Made by a program: the position numbers and the translations under genes. Source: Pseudomonas sp. M47T1 (GTDB lineage: Bacteria; Pseudomonadota; Gammaproteobacteria; Pseudomonadales; Pseudomonadaceae). From it: DNA of 64,000 bases. The notes below the pieces were generated by a model. The model did not search any database. It saw only the letters and a program-made list of their open reading frames with translations, and was not told the DNA's origin. How positions within the stretch are numbered: position 1 is the stretch's first letter; the number at the start of each line of letters is the position of its first letter. Below, piece by piece: positions 51,033 to 59,310 of this stretch. The stretch lies in contig NZ_AJWX01000004.1 of assembly GCF_000263855.1 (NCBI RefSeq), positions 248,001 through 312,000 of the forward strand, in the 5' to 3' direction.

Positions 51033-51461
51033 ATGAAGAAGACAGCATCGGCCGTTTGGCAAGGCGGCCTGAAGGATGGCAAGGGCCAGATTTCCACTGA
51101 AAGCGGTGCGCTGAAAAGCAACCCCTATGGCTTCAACACCCGGTTCGAAGGCCAGCCAGGAACCAACCCGGAAGAGCTGATTGGTGCGGCTCATGCGGGT
51201 TGCTTCTCCATGGCGTTATCGATGATTCTCGGTGGTGCCAACCTCACCGCCGACCGCATCGATACCATCGCCGAGGTCACCCTGGACAAGGTGGGCGAAG
51301 GCTTCGAGATCACCGCCGTGCACTTGATCCTCAAGGCCAAGGTGCCAGGCGCCAGCGAGGAACAGTTCAAGGAACTGGCCAACAAGGCCAAGGAAGGCTG
51401 CCCGGTGTCCAAGGTGCTCAAGGGCGCCAAGATCAGCCTGGACGCCACGCTGGTGAACTGA
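51033..51461 (+). CDS. osmC: OsmC-family peroxiredoxin
   Basis: A 142-residue thiol peroxidase of the OsmC/Ohr family. The peroxidatic cysteine lies in HAGCFSMALS and the second in EGCPVSKVL. The overall length and GTNPEELIGAAHAGC match OsmC more than Ohr. A strong GAGGAGG site precedes the ATG. Confidence 0.92.
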   Translation: MKKTASAVWQGGLKDGKGQISTESGALKSNPYGFNTRFEGQPGTNPEELIGAAHAGCFSMALSMILGGANLTADRIDTIAEVTLDKVGEGFEITAVHLILKAKVPGASEEQFKELANKAKEGCPVSKVLKGAKISLDATLVN

Positions 51462-51498
51462 GCCTGCGCTTGAACAGGTGATGGCATTTGTGGTCAAA

Positions 51499-51530
51499 CT
51501 GTAGGAGCCGACTGCGTTCGGCTCCTACAG
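51499..51530. repeat. Perfect 13-base inverted repeat
   Basis: CTGTAGGAGCCGA (51499-51511) and its reverse complement (51518-51530) with a 6-base loop, between osmC and the second DUF1161 gene. It is a REP-like hairpin, possibly ending the osmC transcript. Confidence 0.85.
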
Positions 51531-51548
51531 CCATTCAGGGATGCCATC

Positions 51549-51785
51549 ATGATCAAGCGACTGATATTGACCCTCGCCTGCTGTGCTGCGGCCACCGGCG
51601 CCATGGCGGCCACCAAGCCCTGCGAAGAACTGAAGGCCGAGATCGAAGCAAAGATCCAGGCCCAGGGCGTCACTTCCTACACCCTCGAAATCGTCAGCAA
51701 CGAAGAAGTCCACGACAAGAACATGGTCGTTGGTTCGTGCGAAGGCGGCAGCAAGAAAATCATTTACCAAAAGAACGATCGCTAG
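51549..51785 (+). CDS. Small periplasmic DUF1161 protein (copy 2)
   Basis: A 78-residue paralogue of the gene at 49533: signal peptide (MIKRLILTLACCAAATGAMA), then KPCEELKAEIEAKIQAQGVTSYTLEIV and VGSCEGGSKKIIYQK. The stop shares CTAG with the convergent lipoprotein gene. Function unknown. Confidence 0.85.
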   Translation: MIKRLILTLACCAAATGAMAATKPCEELKAEIEAKIQAQGVTSYTLEIVSNEEVHDKNMVVGSCEGGSKKIIYQKNDR

Positions 51786-52195
51786 AACAGGCAGTTCACG
51801 GCGCTGTCTTCAGCCACCACCTTCTTGTTCTGATCGTACAGCCGCACGCTGGGGTTCACGCCCAGCGTGCGTGCTTCCAGCCGATAGCGCTGGCCGGCCT
51901 GGAAGCCGTCATAGCGCACCGTGAGGTAACAGGTGCGCTCATCCGGGTCGATCAGGAACATGCTGCCCGCGTAAATCTCGAAGTCATAGCGCACCATCAA
52001 TTCATGGCGGCCCGGGGTCACCTGGAAGTAGCGGCCATCGTTGAGGCGCACGCCGTCCAGGCGTTCGGCCATGATGACTTTGCCGCCCAGCATGGTCATG
52101 TCGACCCAGGATTGTTGAGGGTTGACCGGGGGCAGAGGGGTTATGCTGCAACCGGCCAGGGTAGTGAGTACGGCAACGGCAAGGGCGCGGCGCAT
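51782..52195 (-). CDS. Putative lipoprotein (tandem copy A)
   Basis: A 137-residue protein from ATG 52195 (MRRALAVAVLTTLAGCSITPLPPVNP) with a lipobox TLAGC and GGAG six bases upstream. The mature part is beta-rich: QQSWVDM, RYFQVTPGRHELMVRY, FQAGQRYRLEARTLG. It is clearly related to the next lipoprotein. I recognise no function. Confidence 0.8.
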   Translation of the reverse strand: MRRALAVAVLTTLAGCSITPLPPVNPQQSWVDMTMLGGKVIMAERLDGVRLNDGRYFQVTPGRHELMVRYDFEIYAGSMFLIDPDERTCYLTVRYDGFQAGQRYRLEARTLGVNPSVRLYDQNKKVVAEDSAVNCLF

Positions 52196-52244
52196 GATGG
52201 GCTCCATTGGGGGTAATGCCTTAAGCATACCTCCCTTGCAGCAC

Positions 52245-52658
52245 CTAGGAGGCCTGGCAGCCGGCTGGTTGCGCCTTACCTACTACGTAACGCTGCTCAT
52301 CATAGAGTTTGGCCCATGGCTGGAACCCCAGGCTGCCTGCCTCCAGGCGGTAGTGCTGGCCGGCGCTGAAATCCTTGAAGGACAGTTTCATCTTGCAATC
52401 ACGCCACAGTGGCTCGGCCACCGGGCCGATATTGCTTGGGGCCACCGGGAATTGAAAAGTTACCCACAATTCATGAGCGCCCGGCTGCACTTCGAAGTAA
52501 CGTGGGTCGGCCCAATCGTGATTGTCGACCTTGACGGCCTTCAGCGAGTTGTCCGAACCCGCCTTGAGGTCCACCCAGGCCTGGTGCGGGTCCGGATCAG
52601 GCAGGGTGGAACAACCGGCCACGGTCGCCAGACCGCAGACAAGGAACAAGGCACGCAT
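52245..52658 (-). CDS. Putative lipoprotein (tandem copy B)
   Basis: A 137-residue lipoprotein starting at ATG 52658 (MRALFLVCGLATVAGCSTLPDPDPHQAWVDLKAG), lipobox TVAGC, with GGGAG upstream. The open frame reaches 53156 but that part is the shadow of the opposite gene. RYFEVQPGAHELWVTFQF and FSAGQHYRLEAGSLGFQP align with copy A, so the pair arose by duplication. Confidence 0.8.
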   Translation of the reverse strand: MRALFLVCGLATVAGCSTLPDPDPHQAWVDLKAGSDNSLKAVKVDNHDWADPRYFEVQPGAHELWVTFQFPVAPSNIGPVAEPLWRDCKMKLSFKDFSAGQHYRLEAGSLGFQPWAKLYDEQRYVVGKAQPAGCQAS

Positions 52659-52717
52659 GGCAACACTCCCGATGGCAATGGTGGTCGGCTCGTCCCACTG
52701 AAGGATCCACGCGACTG

Positions 52718-53824
52718 ATGATTGATCTTCTTTTTCCAAGGCGCTCAAGCCATGGGTCACTCGACCGCAAAATGCGGGTCTTGGTTCCCCTGCTGGGGGC
52801 TTTGCTGCTGAACGGTTGTTCGACCTACTACGGCCAGTTGGTGAATGGCCAAGTGCAATTGCTGCGCGCCCGCGAGCCGGTGGCCCAGGTGATTGCCGAC
52901 CCTGCGCGCGATGTGAAGCTGCGCGCACAGCTGCGCCAGTCCCAGGCGGCACGGGACTTTGCCAGCAGCCACCTGTATCTGCCGGACAACCGCAGCTACC
53001 GCCTTTACGCCGACGTGAAGCGCAATTCCGTGGTGTGGAATGTGTTTGCCACCCAGGAGTTTTCTCTGGACCCGCAAACGCACTGCTTTCCGATTGCCGG
53101 CTGCGTGGCGTATCGCGGTTACTACAGCCTGAGTGCTGCGCGCGGTGAGGCGGCATTGCAGAAACAGGCCGGCATGGATGTGTACATCGGCGGGGTGGAT
53201 GCTTATTCGACCCTGGGCTGGTTCGATGACCCCATCATCAACACCATGATGGACCGCGGCGACGAGCGCCTGGCAACGCTGATTTTCCATGAGCTGGCGC
53301 ATCAACGCTTCTACGTGAAGGACGACAGCGAGTTCAACGAGTCATACGCCACTTTCGTGGAGCAGGAAGGCACCCGCCAATGGCGGGCGTATCAGGGGCT
53401 GCCGCCTGCCAACGTGGACCTTTCGAAGCAGATGGACCAGTTCACCCAACTGGTGCTGGATACGCGTGAACGCCTGGAAAAGCTGTATAGCCAGCCGCTG
53501 GCACCGGCTGCCATGCGCGCCGCCAAACAGCAGGAATTCGAGCAGATGCGTGCCCACTATCGCCAACTTCGCGATACCCAGTGGAACGGCGACAAGCGCT
53601 ACGACGCCTGGGTAAATGCCCCGATGAACAACGCCAAGCTACTGCCGTTCGGGCTCTACGACCAGTGGGTGCCCTCCTTCGCCGCGCTGTTCAAACAGGT
53701 GCACGGCAATTGGCCGACCTTCTTCAGCGAAGTGGAGCGCATGGGCAAGCTGCCCGCAGACCAGCGCAAGGCCGCGCTGGTGAAACTGTCCCAAACCCCG
53801 GAGCTGCCGCCAGGCGGCGAATAG
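52718..53824 (+). CDS. Lipoprotein zinc aminopeptidase (PF10023-like)
   Basis: A 368-residue reading. A later ATG at 52772 (MRVLVPLLGALLLNGC) gives a textbook lipoprotein signal and may be the true start. The zinc motif HELAHQ (His191 and His195 by the long start) with a downstream glutamate region FNESYATFVEQEG fits a gluzincin peptidase of the family annotated as putative aminopeptidase. It is divergent from the lipoprotein pair. Substrate unknown. Confidence 0.85.
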   Translation: MIDLLFPRRSSHGSLDRKMRVLVPLLGALLLNGCSTYYGQLVNGQVQLLRAREPVAQVIADPARDVKLRAQLRQSQAARDFASSHLYLPDNRSYRLYADVKRNSVVWNVFATQEFSLDPQTHCFPIAGCVAYRGYYSLSAARGEAALQKQAGMDVYIGGVDAYSTLGWFDDPIINTMMDRGDERLATLIFHELAHQRFYVKDDSEFNESYATFVEQEGTRQWRAYQGLPPANVDLSKQMDQFTQLVLDTRERLEKLYSQPLAPAAMRAAKQQEFEQMRAHYRQLRDTQWNGDKRYDAWVNAPMNNAKLLPFGLYDQWVPSFAALFKQVHGNWPTFFSEVERMGKLPADQRKAALVKLSQTPELPPGGE

Positions 53825-53920
53825 GTCCGCAGGACCTTCGGCGGAGTCCGGCCGATCCTGGGCCCGCTGTGCGGGCCTTCGCAGCCTGCGGCAGCTACGG
53901 CCTGACGGCAGCTACGGGGC
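53825..53920. repeat. GC-rich palindrome and short direct repeats
   Basis: GGTCCGCAGGACC (53825-53837) is a near-palindrome, GGCCCGC/GCGGGCC (53861-53867, 53871-53877) forms a hairpin, and GGCAGCTACGG occurs twice just before 53920. It sits between convergent genes and probably acts as a bidirectional transcript end. Confidence 0.6.
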
Positions 53921-53931
53921 AAACGTAGTCA

Positions 53932-54585
53932 TTAAACGGGCGGGGTAAACGCCTGGTGCAACTGGGCCAGCGTATCGAAATGATAGGTCGGTGCCTCGGC
54001 CTCCAGCTCCTCACGGCTGCCAAACCCGTAGCCCACCGCTACCACATCCAGGCCGTTGGCCTTGGCGCCGATCAGGTCGTGCTTGCGGTCGCCGATCATC
54101 AGCGTCTGCGCCGGGTCCAGGCCTTCTTCCTTGAGCAGGTGGGCAATCAGCTCGACCTTATTGGTGCGCGTGCCGTCCAGCTCGCTGCCGTAGATCACCT
54201 TGAAGTGCTTGGCGAAGTCGAAATGCCGGGCAATCTCGCGGGCGAATTCCCATGGCTTCGACGTGGCCACATACAGGTGGCGGCCTTGAGCTTCCAGGGT
54301 TTCCAGCAGCTCGATCACACCTTCGAACACTTCGTTTTCGTATAGGCCGGTAACCTTGAAGCGCTCGCGGTAGAAATTCACCGCCTGCCAGGCTTTCTCT
54401 TCTTCGAACCCATAGAACTGCATGAACGCCTGCAGCAGCGGCGGGCCGATGAAGTGCTCCAGCTTTCGCAAGTCGGGTTCGATGATGCCCAGTTTTTCCA
54501 GGGCGTACTGGATAGAGCGGGTGATGCCTTCGCGCGGGTCAGTCAGGGTGCCGTCGAGGTCGAAGAGAATATTTTGATAATGCAT
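53932..54585 (-). CDS. HAD-family phosphatase (Gph-like)
   Basis: A 217-residue haloacid-dehalogenase-fold hydrolase from ATG 54585 (MHYQNILFDLDGTLTDPREGI), with AGGA six bases upstream. Motif I DLDGT, motif II TSKPWEFA and motif III MIGDRKHDLIGAKANG are present. It is closest to phosphoglycolate phosphatase-like proteins; the substrate is not certain. Confidence 0.9.
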   Translation of the reverse strand: MHYQNILFDLDGTLTDPREGITRSIQYALEKLGIIEPDLRKLEHFIGPPLLQAFMQFYGFEEEKAWQAVNFYRERFKVTGLYENEVFEGVIELLETLEAQGRHLYVATSKPWEFAREIARHFDFAKHFKVIYGSELDGTRTNKVELIAHLLKEEGLDPAQTLMIGDRKHDLIGAKANGLDVVAVGYGFGSREELEAEAPTYHFDTLAQLHQAFTPPV

Positions 54586-54598
54586 GGGCATTCCTGGG

Positions 54599-55162
54599 TC
54601 AGTCAGTGGACAGTTCATTGGGGCTGGCGAAGCCGGCGTCCAGGTGCTGGTCCTTGAGTTTCACGTAATTGGCGGCGGTGTAGGTGAAGAAGCTGCGTTC
54701 CTTGTCGGTCAGTGGCCGGGCCTGCTTGACCGGGCTGCCTACGTAGAGAAAGCCGCTCTCCAGGCGCTTGCCCGGCGGTACCAGGCTGGCGGCACCGATG
54801 ATCACTTCGTCCTCTACCACGGCGCCGTCCATCACCGTGCTGCCCATGCCGATCAGGATCCGGCTGCCCACCGTGCAGCCGTGCAGCATCACTTTGTGGC
54901 CGATGGTCACGTCGTCGCCAATGATCAAGGGGAAGCCGGCGGGGTTGAACGGGCCAGCATGGGTGATGTGCAGCACGCTGGCGTCCTGCACGCTGGTACG
55001 CGCGCCAATGCGGATACGGTGCATGTCACCGCGAATCACGGTCAGGGGCCACACCGAGCTGTCTTCGCCGATCTCGACATCGCCGATGACCACCGCCGAA
55101 CGGTCGACAAAGGCCCGCTCGCCGACGACGGGCGTGTGCTGCTGGAAAGTACGAATGGCCAC
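54599..55162 (-). CDS. Gamma-class carbonic anhydrase-like hexapeptide protein
   Basis: A 187-residue left-handed beta-helix protein of the YrdA/PaaY type. The GTG start at 55162 has AAGGAG upstream. Hexapeptide repeats run through about 20-140, with histidines in RGDMHRIRIG and IGHKVMLHGC that could bind zinc. Catalytic activity is not certain. It is divergent from prlC. Confidence 0.9.
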   Translation of the reverse strand: MAIRTFQQHTPVVGERAFVDRSAVVIGDVEIGEDSSVWPLTVIRGDMHRIRIGARTSVQDASVLHITHAGPFNPAGFPLIIGDDVTIGHKVMLHGCTVGSRILIGMGSTVMDGAVVEDEVIIGAASLVPPGKRLESGFLYVGSPVKQARPLTDKERSFFTYTAANYVKLKDQHLDAGFASPNELSTD

Positions 55163-55251
55163 AATAGTCTCCTTCTCTGGCGTTGATAGCTGCGGTCAGC
55201 GCCGATTGTAATTAAGATGGGGTGGTGTTTCTTCAGCCAAGGTGTGTAACC

Positions 55252-57303
55252 GTGAGCGCGACCAACCCGCTACTGCAGTCTTATGACCTGCCACCGTTCT
55301 CGGCGATCCGTGCCGAGCACGTACAGCCGGCGATTGAACAAATCCTCGCCGACAACCGTGCGGCGATCGCTAAGATTCTCGAAACCCAGGTAAAAAACCC
55401 TACCTGGGCCGGCCTGGTATTGGCCATGGACGAACTCAATGACCGCCTCGGCGCGGCCTGGAGCCCCGTCAGCCACCTTAACGCAGTCTGCAACAGCCCG
55501 GAACTGCGCCAGGCGTATGAGTCCTGCCTGCCAGCCCTGAGCGCCTACTCCACCGAAATGGGCCAGAACCGCGAACTGTTCCAGGCCTTTGAAGCCCTGG
55601 CCAGCAGCCCGGAAGCGGCCACCTTCGACGTGGCGCAGAAGACCATTCTCGAACATTCGTTGCGTGATTTCCGCCTATCGGGCATCGACCTGCCGCCCGA
55701 GCAGCAGAAGCGTTATGCCCAGGTGCAGAGCAAGTTGTCCGAGCTGGGCAGCACGTTCTCCAACCAATTGCTGGACGCCACCCAGGCCTGGACCAAGCAC
55801 GTCACCGACGAAGCGGCCCTGGCCGGCCTGACCGATTCTGCCAAGGCGCAAATGGCTGCCGCAGCCAAGGCCAAGGGGCTGGAAGGCTGGTTGATCAGCC
55901 TGGAGTTCCCCAGCTACTACGCGGTGATGACCTACGCCCAGGACCGTGCCCTGCGCGAAGAAATCTACGCGGCCTACTGCACCCGCGCCTCGGACCAGGG
56001 CCCCAACGCCGGCCAGAACGACAACGGGCCGGTGATGGAGCAGATCCTCGACCTGCGTCAGGAACTGGCAAAACTGCTGGGCTACGCAAGCTTCGCCGAG
56101 CTGAGCCTGGCCACCAAGATGGCCGAGTCCAGCGACCAGGTGCTGGGTTTCCTGCGCGACCTGGCCAAGCGCAGCAAGCCATTCGCTGCCCAGGACCTGG
56201 CCCAGCTCAAGGCCTATGCGGCCGAACAGGGGTGCCCTGATCTGCAGAGCTGGGACAGCGGCTTCTATGGCGAAAAACTGCGTGAGCAGCGCTATAGCGT
56301 GTCCCAGGAAGCCCTGCGCGCTTACTTCCCCATCGACAAGGTGCTGACCGGCCTGTTCGCCATCGTCCAGCGCCTGTACGGCATCGAAATCGCCGAGCAG
56401 ACCGGCTTCGACACCTGGCACCCGGACGTGCGCCTGTTCGAGATTAAGGAAAACGGTCAGCACGTCGGCCGCTTCTTCTTCGACCTGTACGCCCGCGCCA
56501 ACAAGCGTGGCGGAGCCTGGATGGACGGTGCCCGTGACCATCGCCGCACCGTCGATGGCGTTGTGCAAAGCCCGGTAGCGAACCTGGTGTGCAACTTCAC
56601 CCCGGCCGATGTCGGCAAGCCAGCGCTGCTCACCCATGATGAAGTGACCACGCTGTTCCATGAATTCGGTCACGGCCTGCATCACCTGCTGACTCGCGTC
56701 GAGCATGCCGGTGTCTCGGGTATCAATGGCGTGGCGTGGGACGCCGTCGAGTTGCCTAGCCAGTTCATGGAAAACTGGTGCTGGGAGCCTGAAGGCCTGG
56801 CCTTTATCTCCGGTCATTACGAAACCGGCGAAGCCCTGCCCCAAGACTTGCTGGAGAAAATGCTGGCGGCCAAGAACTTCCAGTCCGGCCTGATGATGGT
56901 GCGCCAGCTGGAGTTCTCGCTGTTCGACTTCGAACTGCATGCCACCCACGGCGATGGCCGTAGCGTGCTGCAGGTGCTGGAAGGCGTGCGTGACGAGGTA
57001 TCGGTCATGCGTCCGCCGGCCTTTAACCGCTTTCCCAACAGCTTCGCGCACATCTTTGCCGGCGGTTACGCGGCGGGTTACTACAGCTACAAGTGGGCGG
57101 AAGTACTGTCGGCCGATGCCTTTTCGCGTTTCGAGGAAGAAGGCGTACTCAACGAAACCACCGGGCGTGCCTTCCGCGAAGCCATTCTGGCCCGTGGCGG
57201 TTCGCAGGAGCCGATGGTGCTGTTCGTCGACTTCCGCGGCCGCGAGCCGTCGATTGATGCACTCTTGCGCCATAGCGGCCTGAGTGAGGACGCGGCAGCA
57301 TGA
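55252..57303 (+). CDS. prlC: Oligopeptidase A
   Basis: A cytosolic M3 metallopeptidase that degrades signal peptides and short peptides. GTG at 55252 (MSATNPLLQSYDLPPFSAIRAEHV) with AAGGTG upstream gives 683 residues. The zinc site is HEFGHGLHH (His470, Glu471, His474) with the downstream glutamate. The last codon overlaps yheV (ATGA). Confidence 0.96.
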   Translation: MSATNPLLQSYDLPPFSAIRAEHVQPAIEQILADNRAAIAKILETQVKNPTWAGLVLAMDELNDRLGAAWSPVSHLNAVCNSPELRQAYESCLPALSAYSTEMGQNRELFQAFEALASSPEAATFDVAQKTILEHSLRDFRLSGIDLPPEQQKRYAQVQSKLSELGSTFSNQLLDATQAWTKHVTDEAALAGLTDSAKAQMAAAAKAKGLEGWLISLEFPSYYAVMTYAQDRALREEIYAAYCTRASDQGPNAGQNDNGPVMEQILDLRQELAKLLGYASFAELSLATKMAESSDQVLGFLRDLAKRSKPFAAQDLAQLKAYAAEQGCPDLQSWDSGFYGEKLREQRYSVSQEALRAYFPIDKVLTGLFAIVQRLYGIEIAEQTGFDTWHPDVRLFEIKENGQHVGRFFFDLYARANKRGGAWMDGARDHRRTVDGVVQSPVANLVCNFTPADVGKPALLTHDEVTTLFHEFGHGLHHLLTRVEHAGVSGINGVAWDAVELPSQFMENWCWEPEGLAFISGHYETGEALPQDLLEKMLAAKNFQSGLMMVRQLEFSLFDFELHATHGDGRSVLQVLEGVRDEVSVMRPPAFNRFPNSFAHIFAGGYAAGYYSYKWAEVLSADAFSRFEEEGVLNETTGRAFREAILARGGSQEPMVLFVDFRGREPSIDALLRHSGLSEDAAA

Positions 57304-57581
57304 GTGAAAGTATCGTGGTCAAGACCAAGAAGCGCTTTATCGCCGGGGCTGTATGCCCGGCGTGCAGCGAGCCGGACAAGCTGAAGATGTGGAGCGAGGA
57401 CGACGTCCCGCACCGTGAGTGCGTGGCCTGCGGCTACAGCGACACACTCAATGCCCAGGGTCAGTCGATTCCCAACGAGTTGGGGACGCGGGTGAACCAG
57501 GTGGCGCCGAAAGTCGCCAACCCCAAGGTGCAGACGGTGCAGTTCTTTCCCAACCCCAAGCTGAAGAAGCCCGACGCCTGA
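57300..57581 (+). CDS. yheV: YheV-family zinc-ribbon protein
   Basis: A 93-residue protein with a four-cysteine zinc ribbon (CPACSEPDK ... CVACGY) at about 18-47 and a basic tail. Overlaps prlC by four bases, the conserved gammaproteobacterial pairing. Function unknown. Confidence 0.88.
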   Translation: MSESIVVKTKKRFIAGAVCPACSEPDKLKMWSEDDVPHRECVACGYSDTLNAQGQSIPNELGTRVNQVAPKVANPKVQTVQFFPNPKLKKPDA

Positions 57582-57603
57582 TACGTCAGTGGGTGCGCTG
57601 GCC

Positions 57604-58245
57604 TCAGATCAACTGCTTGAACAACCCCTTGATCGCACACGCGGCCACGGGGTTGGTGCTGCAGGCGCCGCTGGCCAGGGCGCTGCGCACGTCCTCGACA
57701 TTGACGTTGTTGAGATAGTCAATGCCGTACTTCATGCGCTTGGTATCGCCGAACCCGCCCTGGGTCATTTCCGCCAAGGCCTCCTGCTTGCTCCAACCCT
57801 GCACCACCACGCGATACATCGCCGACACCAGCCCGGTGCGGTCGAGGCCGTGTTTGCAGTGGATCAACACCGGGCCCTTGGCCTCCCCTTCCTGAATAGC
57901 CCGCAACGCCGCGATGATCTGCGCGTCATCGGCATGCACGGTACGCATCGGCAATTGTACGCGGTTGATCTGCGGCTCTTTCATCCAGCCTGCGTCCGAC
58001 TCTGGCAGGAAGCTCACCACGGTCTTGATCTGCAGTTTGCCCAGCAGCGGCATGGCCTGCTGGTCCGGCAAGGCGCTGCGGTAAAGGGTGGGGCTCATCT
58101 GGTAGAGGTTGTACTGCGGGTCGATCGATTGCGCCCATTGGCCCGGGCGTTGCGCGGCCACGATCGGCGCCTGATCGGCAAAGCTGTTGCCGGCGAGGCC
58201 AAGGCACAATGGCAGGCAAAGTAACAGGCGACGAAAGAGAGGCAT
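57604..58245 (-). CDS. Periplasmic dual-specificity/tyrosine phosphatase-like protein
   Basis: A 213-residue protein with a signal peptide (MPLFRRLLLCLPLCLGLAGNSFA) and the CX5R active site HCKHGLDRTG, with a general-acid candidate Asp near HADDAQ. This places it among tyrosine/dual-specificity phosphatases; relatives also act on inositol phosphates. The substrate is unknown. Confidence 0.85.
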   Translation of the reverse strand: MPLFRRLLLCLPLCLGLAGNSFADQAPIVAAQRPGQWAQSIDPQYNLYQMSPTLYRSALPDQQAMPLLGKLQIKTVVSFLPESDAGWMKEPQINRVQLPMRTVHADDAQIIAALRAIQEGEAKGPVLIHCKHGLDRTGLVSAMYRVVVQGWSKQEALAEMTQGGFGDTKRMKYGIDYLNNVNVEDVRSALASGACSTNPVAACAIKGLFKQLI

Positions 58246-58567
58246 GGCATTTCCGCGACGATAAAGGGGCTATACGTCCGAATAATGGGCGTTGTCCCGT
58301 CAAAGCACTGTGAGGTGATTGTAAAAAGTTCGTGTGAAACTCCTGTAAAACTTGACTGAAACCGGTTACATTTTCGCATCTTGAGCCGCCTCGACAGAGG
58401 CGCAAGCAATACCCTGGCGTGCCGCCCAGACTCGATAAAACTAAAAAACGTCGCGATGTTCTTTACTAAGAGCTTCGTGATGCCCGCCTGTGCAGCTCGA
58501 TGAGCCATTCAAAAAGATAAAGCAGCCCCAAGGCCGCTAAAAATCCGTGATCGGATGAGGATCCCCC
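58246..58567. promoter_or_regulatory. Divergent intergenic region upstream of the gluconate-dehydrogenase operon
   Basis: A 322-base gap between divergent genes, AT-rich at about 58316-58375. It must hold the promoters of the phosphatase gene and the dehydrogenase operon. I see no gene, no clear -35/-10 pair and no known operator. Confidence 0.5.
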
Positions 58568-59308
58568 ATGTCTGAGCAAGACCACGACAACCCGCGCCGG
58601 GACTTCCTGCGTAAAACCCTGACCCTGATACCCGTAGTCACCGTGGCCAGCACTGGCCTGGGCATGGGTGTGGGTGAGCTGATGGCCGCCCCGCAGAAGC
58701 AGGCCGAGGCGCCGCAAGCCCCGGCCGCGCAGGCGTATGAGCCCAGCTACTTCACCGCCGAAGAGTGGGCGTTCGTTAACGCCGCCGTGGCGCGGCTGAT
58801 TCCGGCTGACGACATGGGACCAGGCGCACTGGAAGCGGGTGCGCCCGAGTTCATCGACCGGCAGATGAACACCGCCTACGCCAGCGGTGCGTTGTGGTTC
58901 ATGCAGGGCCCGTTCGTGGCCGATGCGCCACCAGAAATGGGCTATCAGCTCAAGCTGGTGCCCAAGGAAATCTACCGCCTGGGTATTGCTGCCACCGACG
59001 CCTGGTGCAAAAAACAGGCGGGCAAGGTGTTTGCCGAACTGGACCATGCGGCCCAGGAAAGCGTGCTGACCAAGCTTGAGTCCGGTGAAATCCAGTTTGA
59101 TGACGTGCCGTCCAAGGCATTCTTCTCCCTGCTGATCCAGAACACCAAGGAAGGCTTCTTCAGCGACCCGGTGCACGGTGGCAATAAAGGCCTGGTGGGC
59201 TGGACCATGGTGGGCTTCCCCGGCGCGCGCGCCGACTTCATGGACTGGGTGGAACGCAACGAGCCATACCCTTTCCCGGCAGTATCCATTCGCGGCGAGA
59301 GGGCTTGA
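58568..59308 (+). CDS. Gluconate 2-dehydrogenase subunit 3 family protein (Tat-exported)
   Basis: A 246-residue small subunit. The Tat motif RRDFLRK at about 10-16 with a hydrophobic stretch to about residue 40 directs export, and the folded FAD subunit is normally carried with it. The core (YFTAEEWAFVNAAVARLIPADDMGPGALEAGAPEFIDRQM) matches subunit 3. The ATG follows GAGGATCCCCC. First gene of a three-gene operon. Confidence 0.93.
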   Translation: MSEQDHDNPRRDFLRKTLTLIPVVTVASTGLGMGVGELMAAPQKQAEAPQAPAAQAYEPSYFTAEEWAFVNAAVARLIPADDMGPGALEAGAPEFIDRQMNTAYASGALWFMQGPFVADAPPEMGYQLKLVPKEIYRLGIAATDAWCKKQAGKVFAELDHAAQESVLTKLESGEIQFDDVPSKAFFSLLIQNTKEGFFSDPVHGGNKGLVGWTMVGFPGARADFMDWVERNEPYPFPAVSIRGERA

Positions 59309-59310
59309 GC

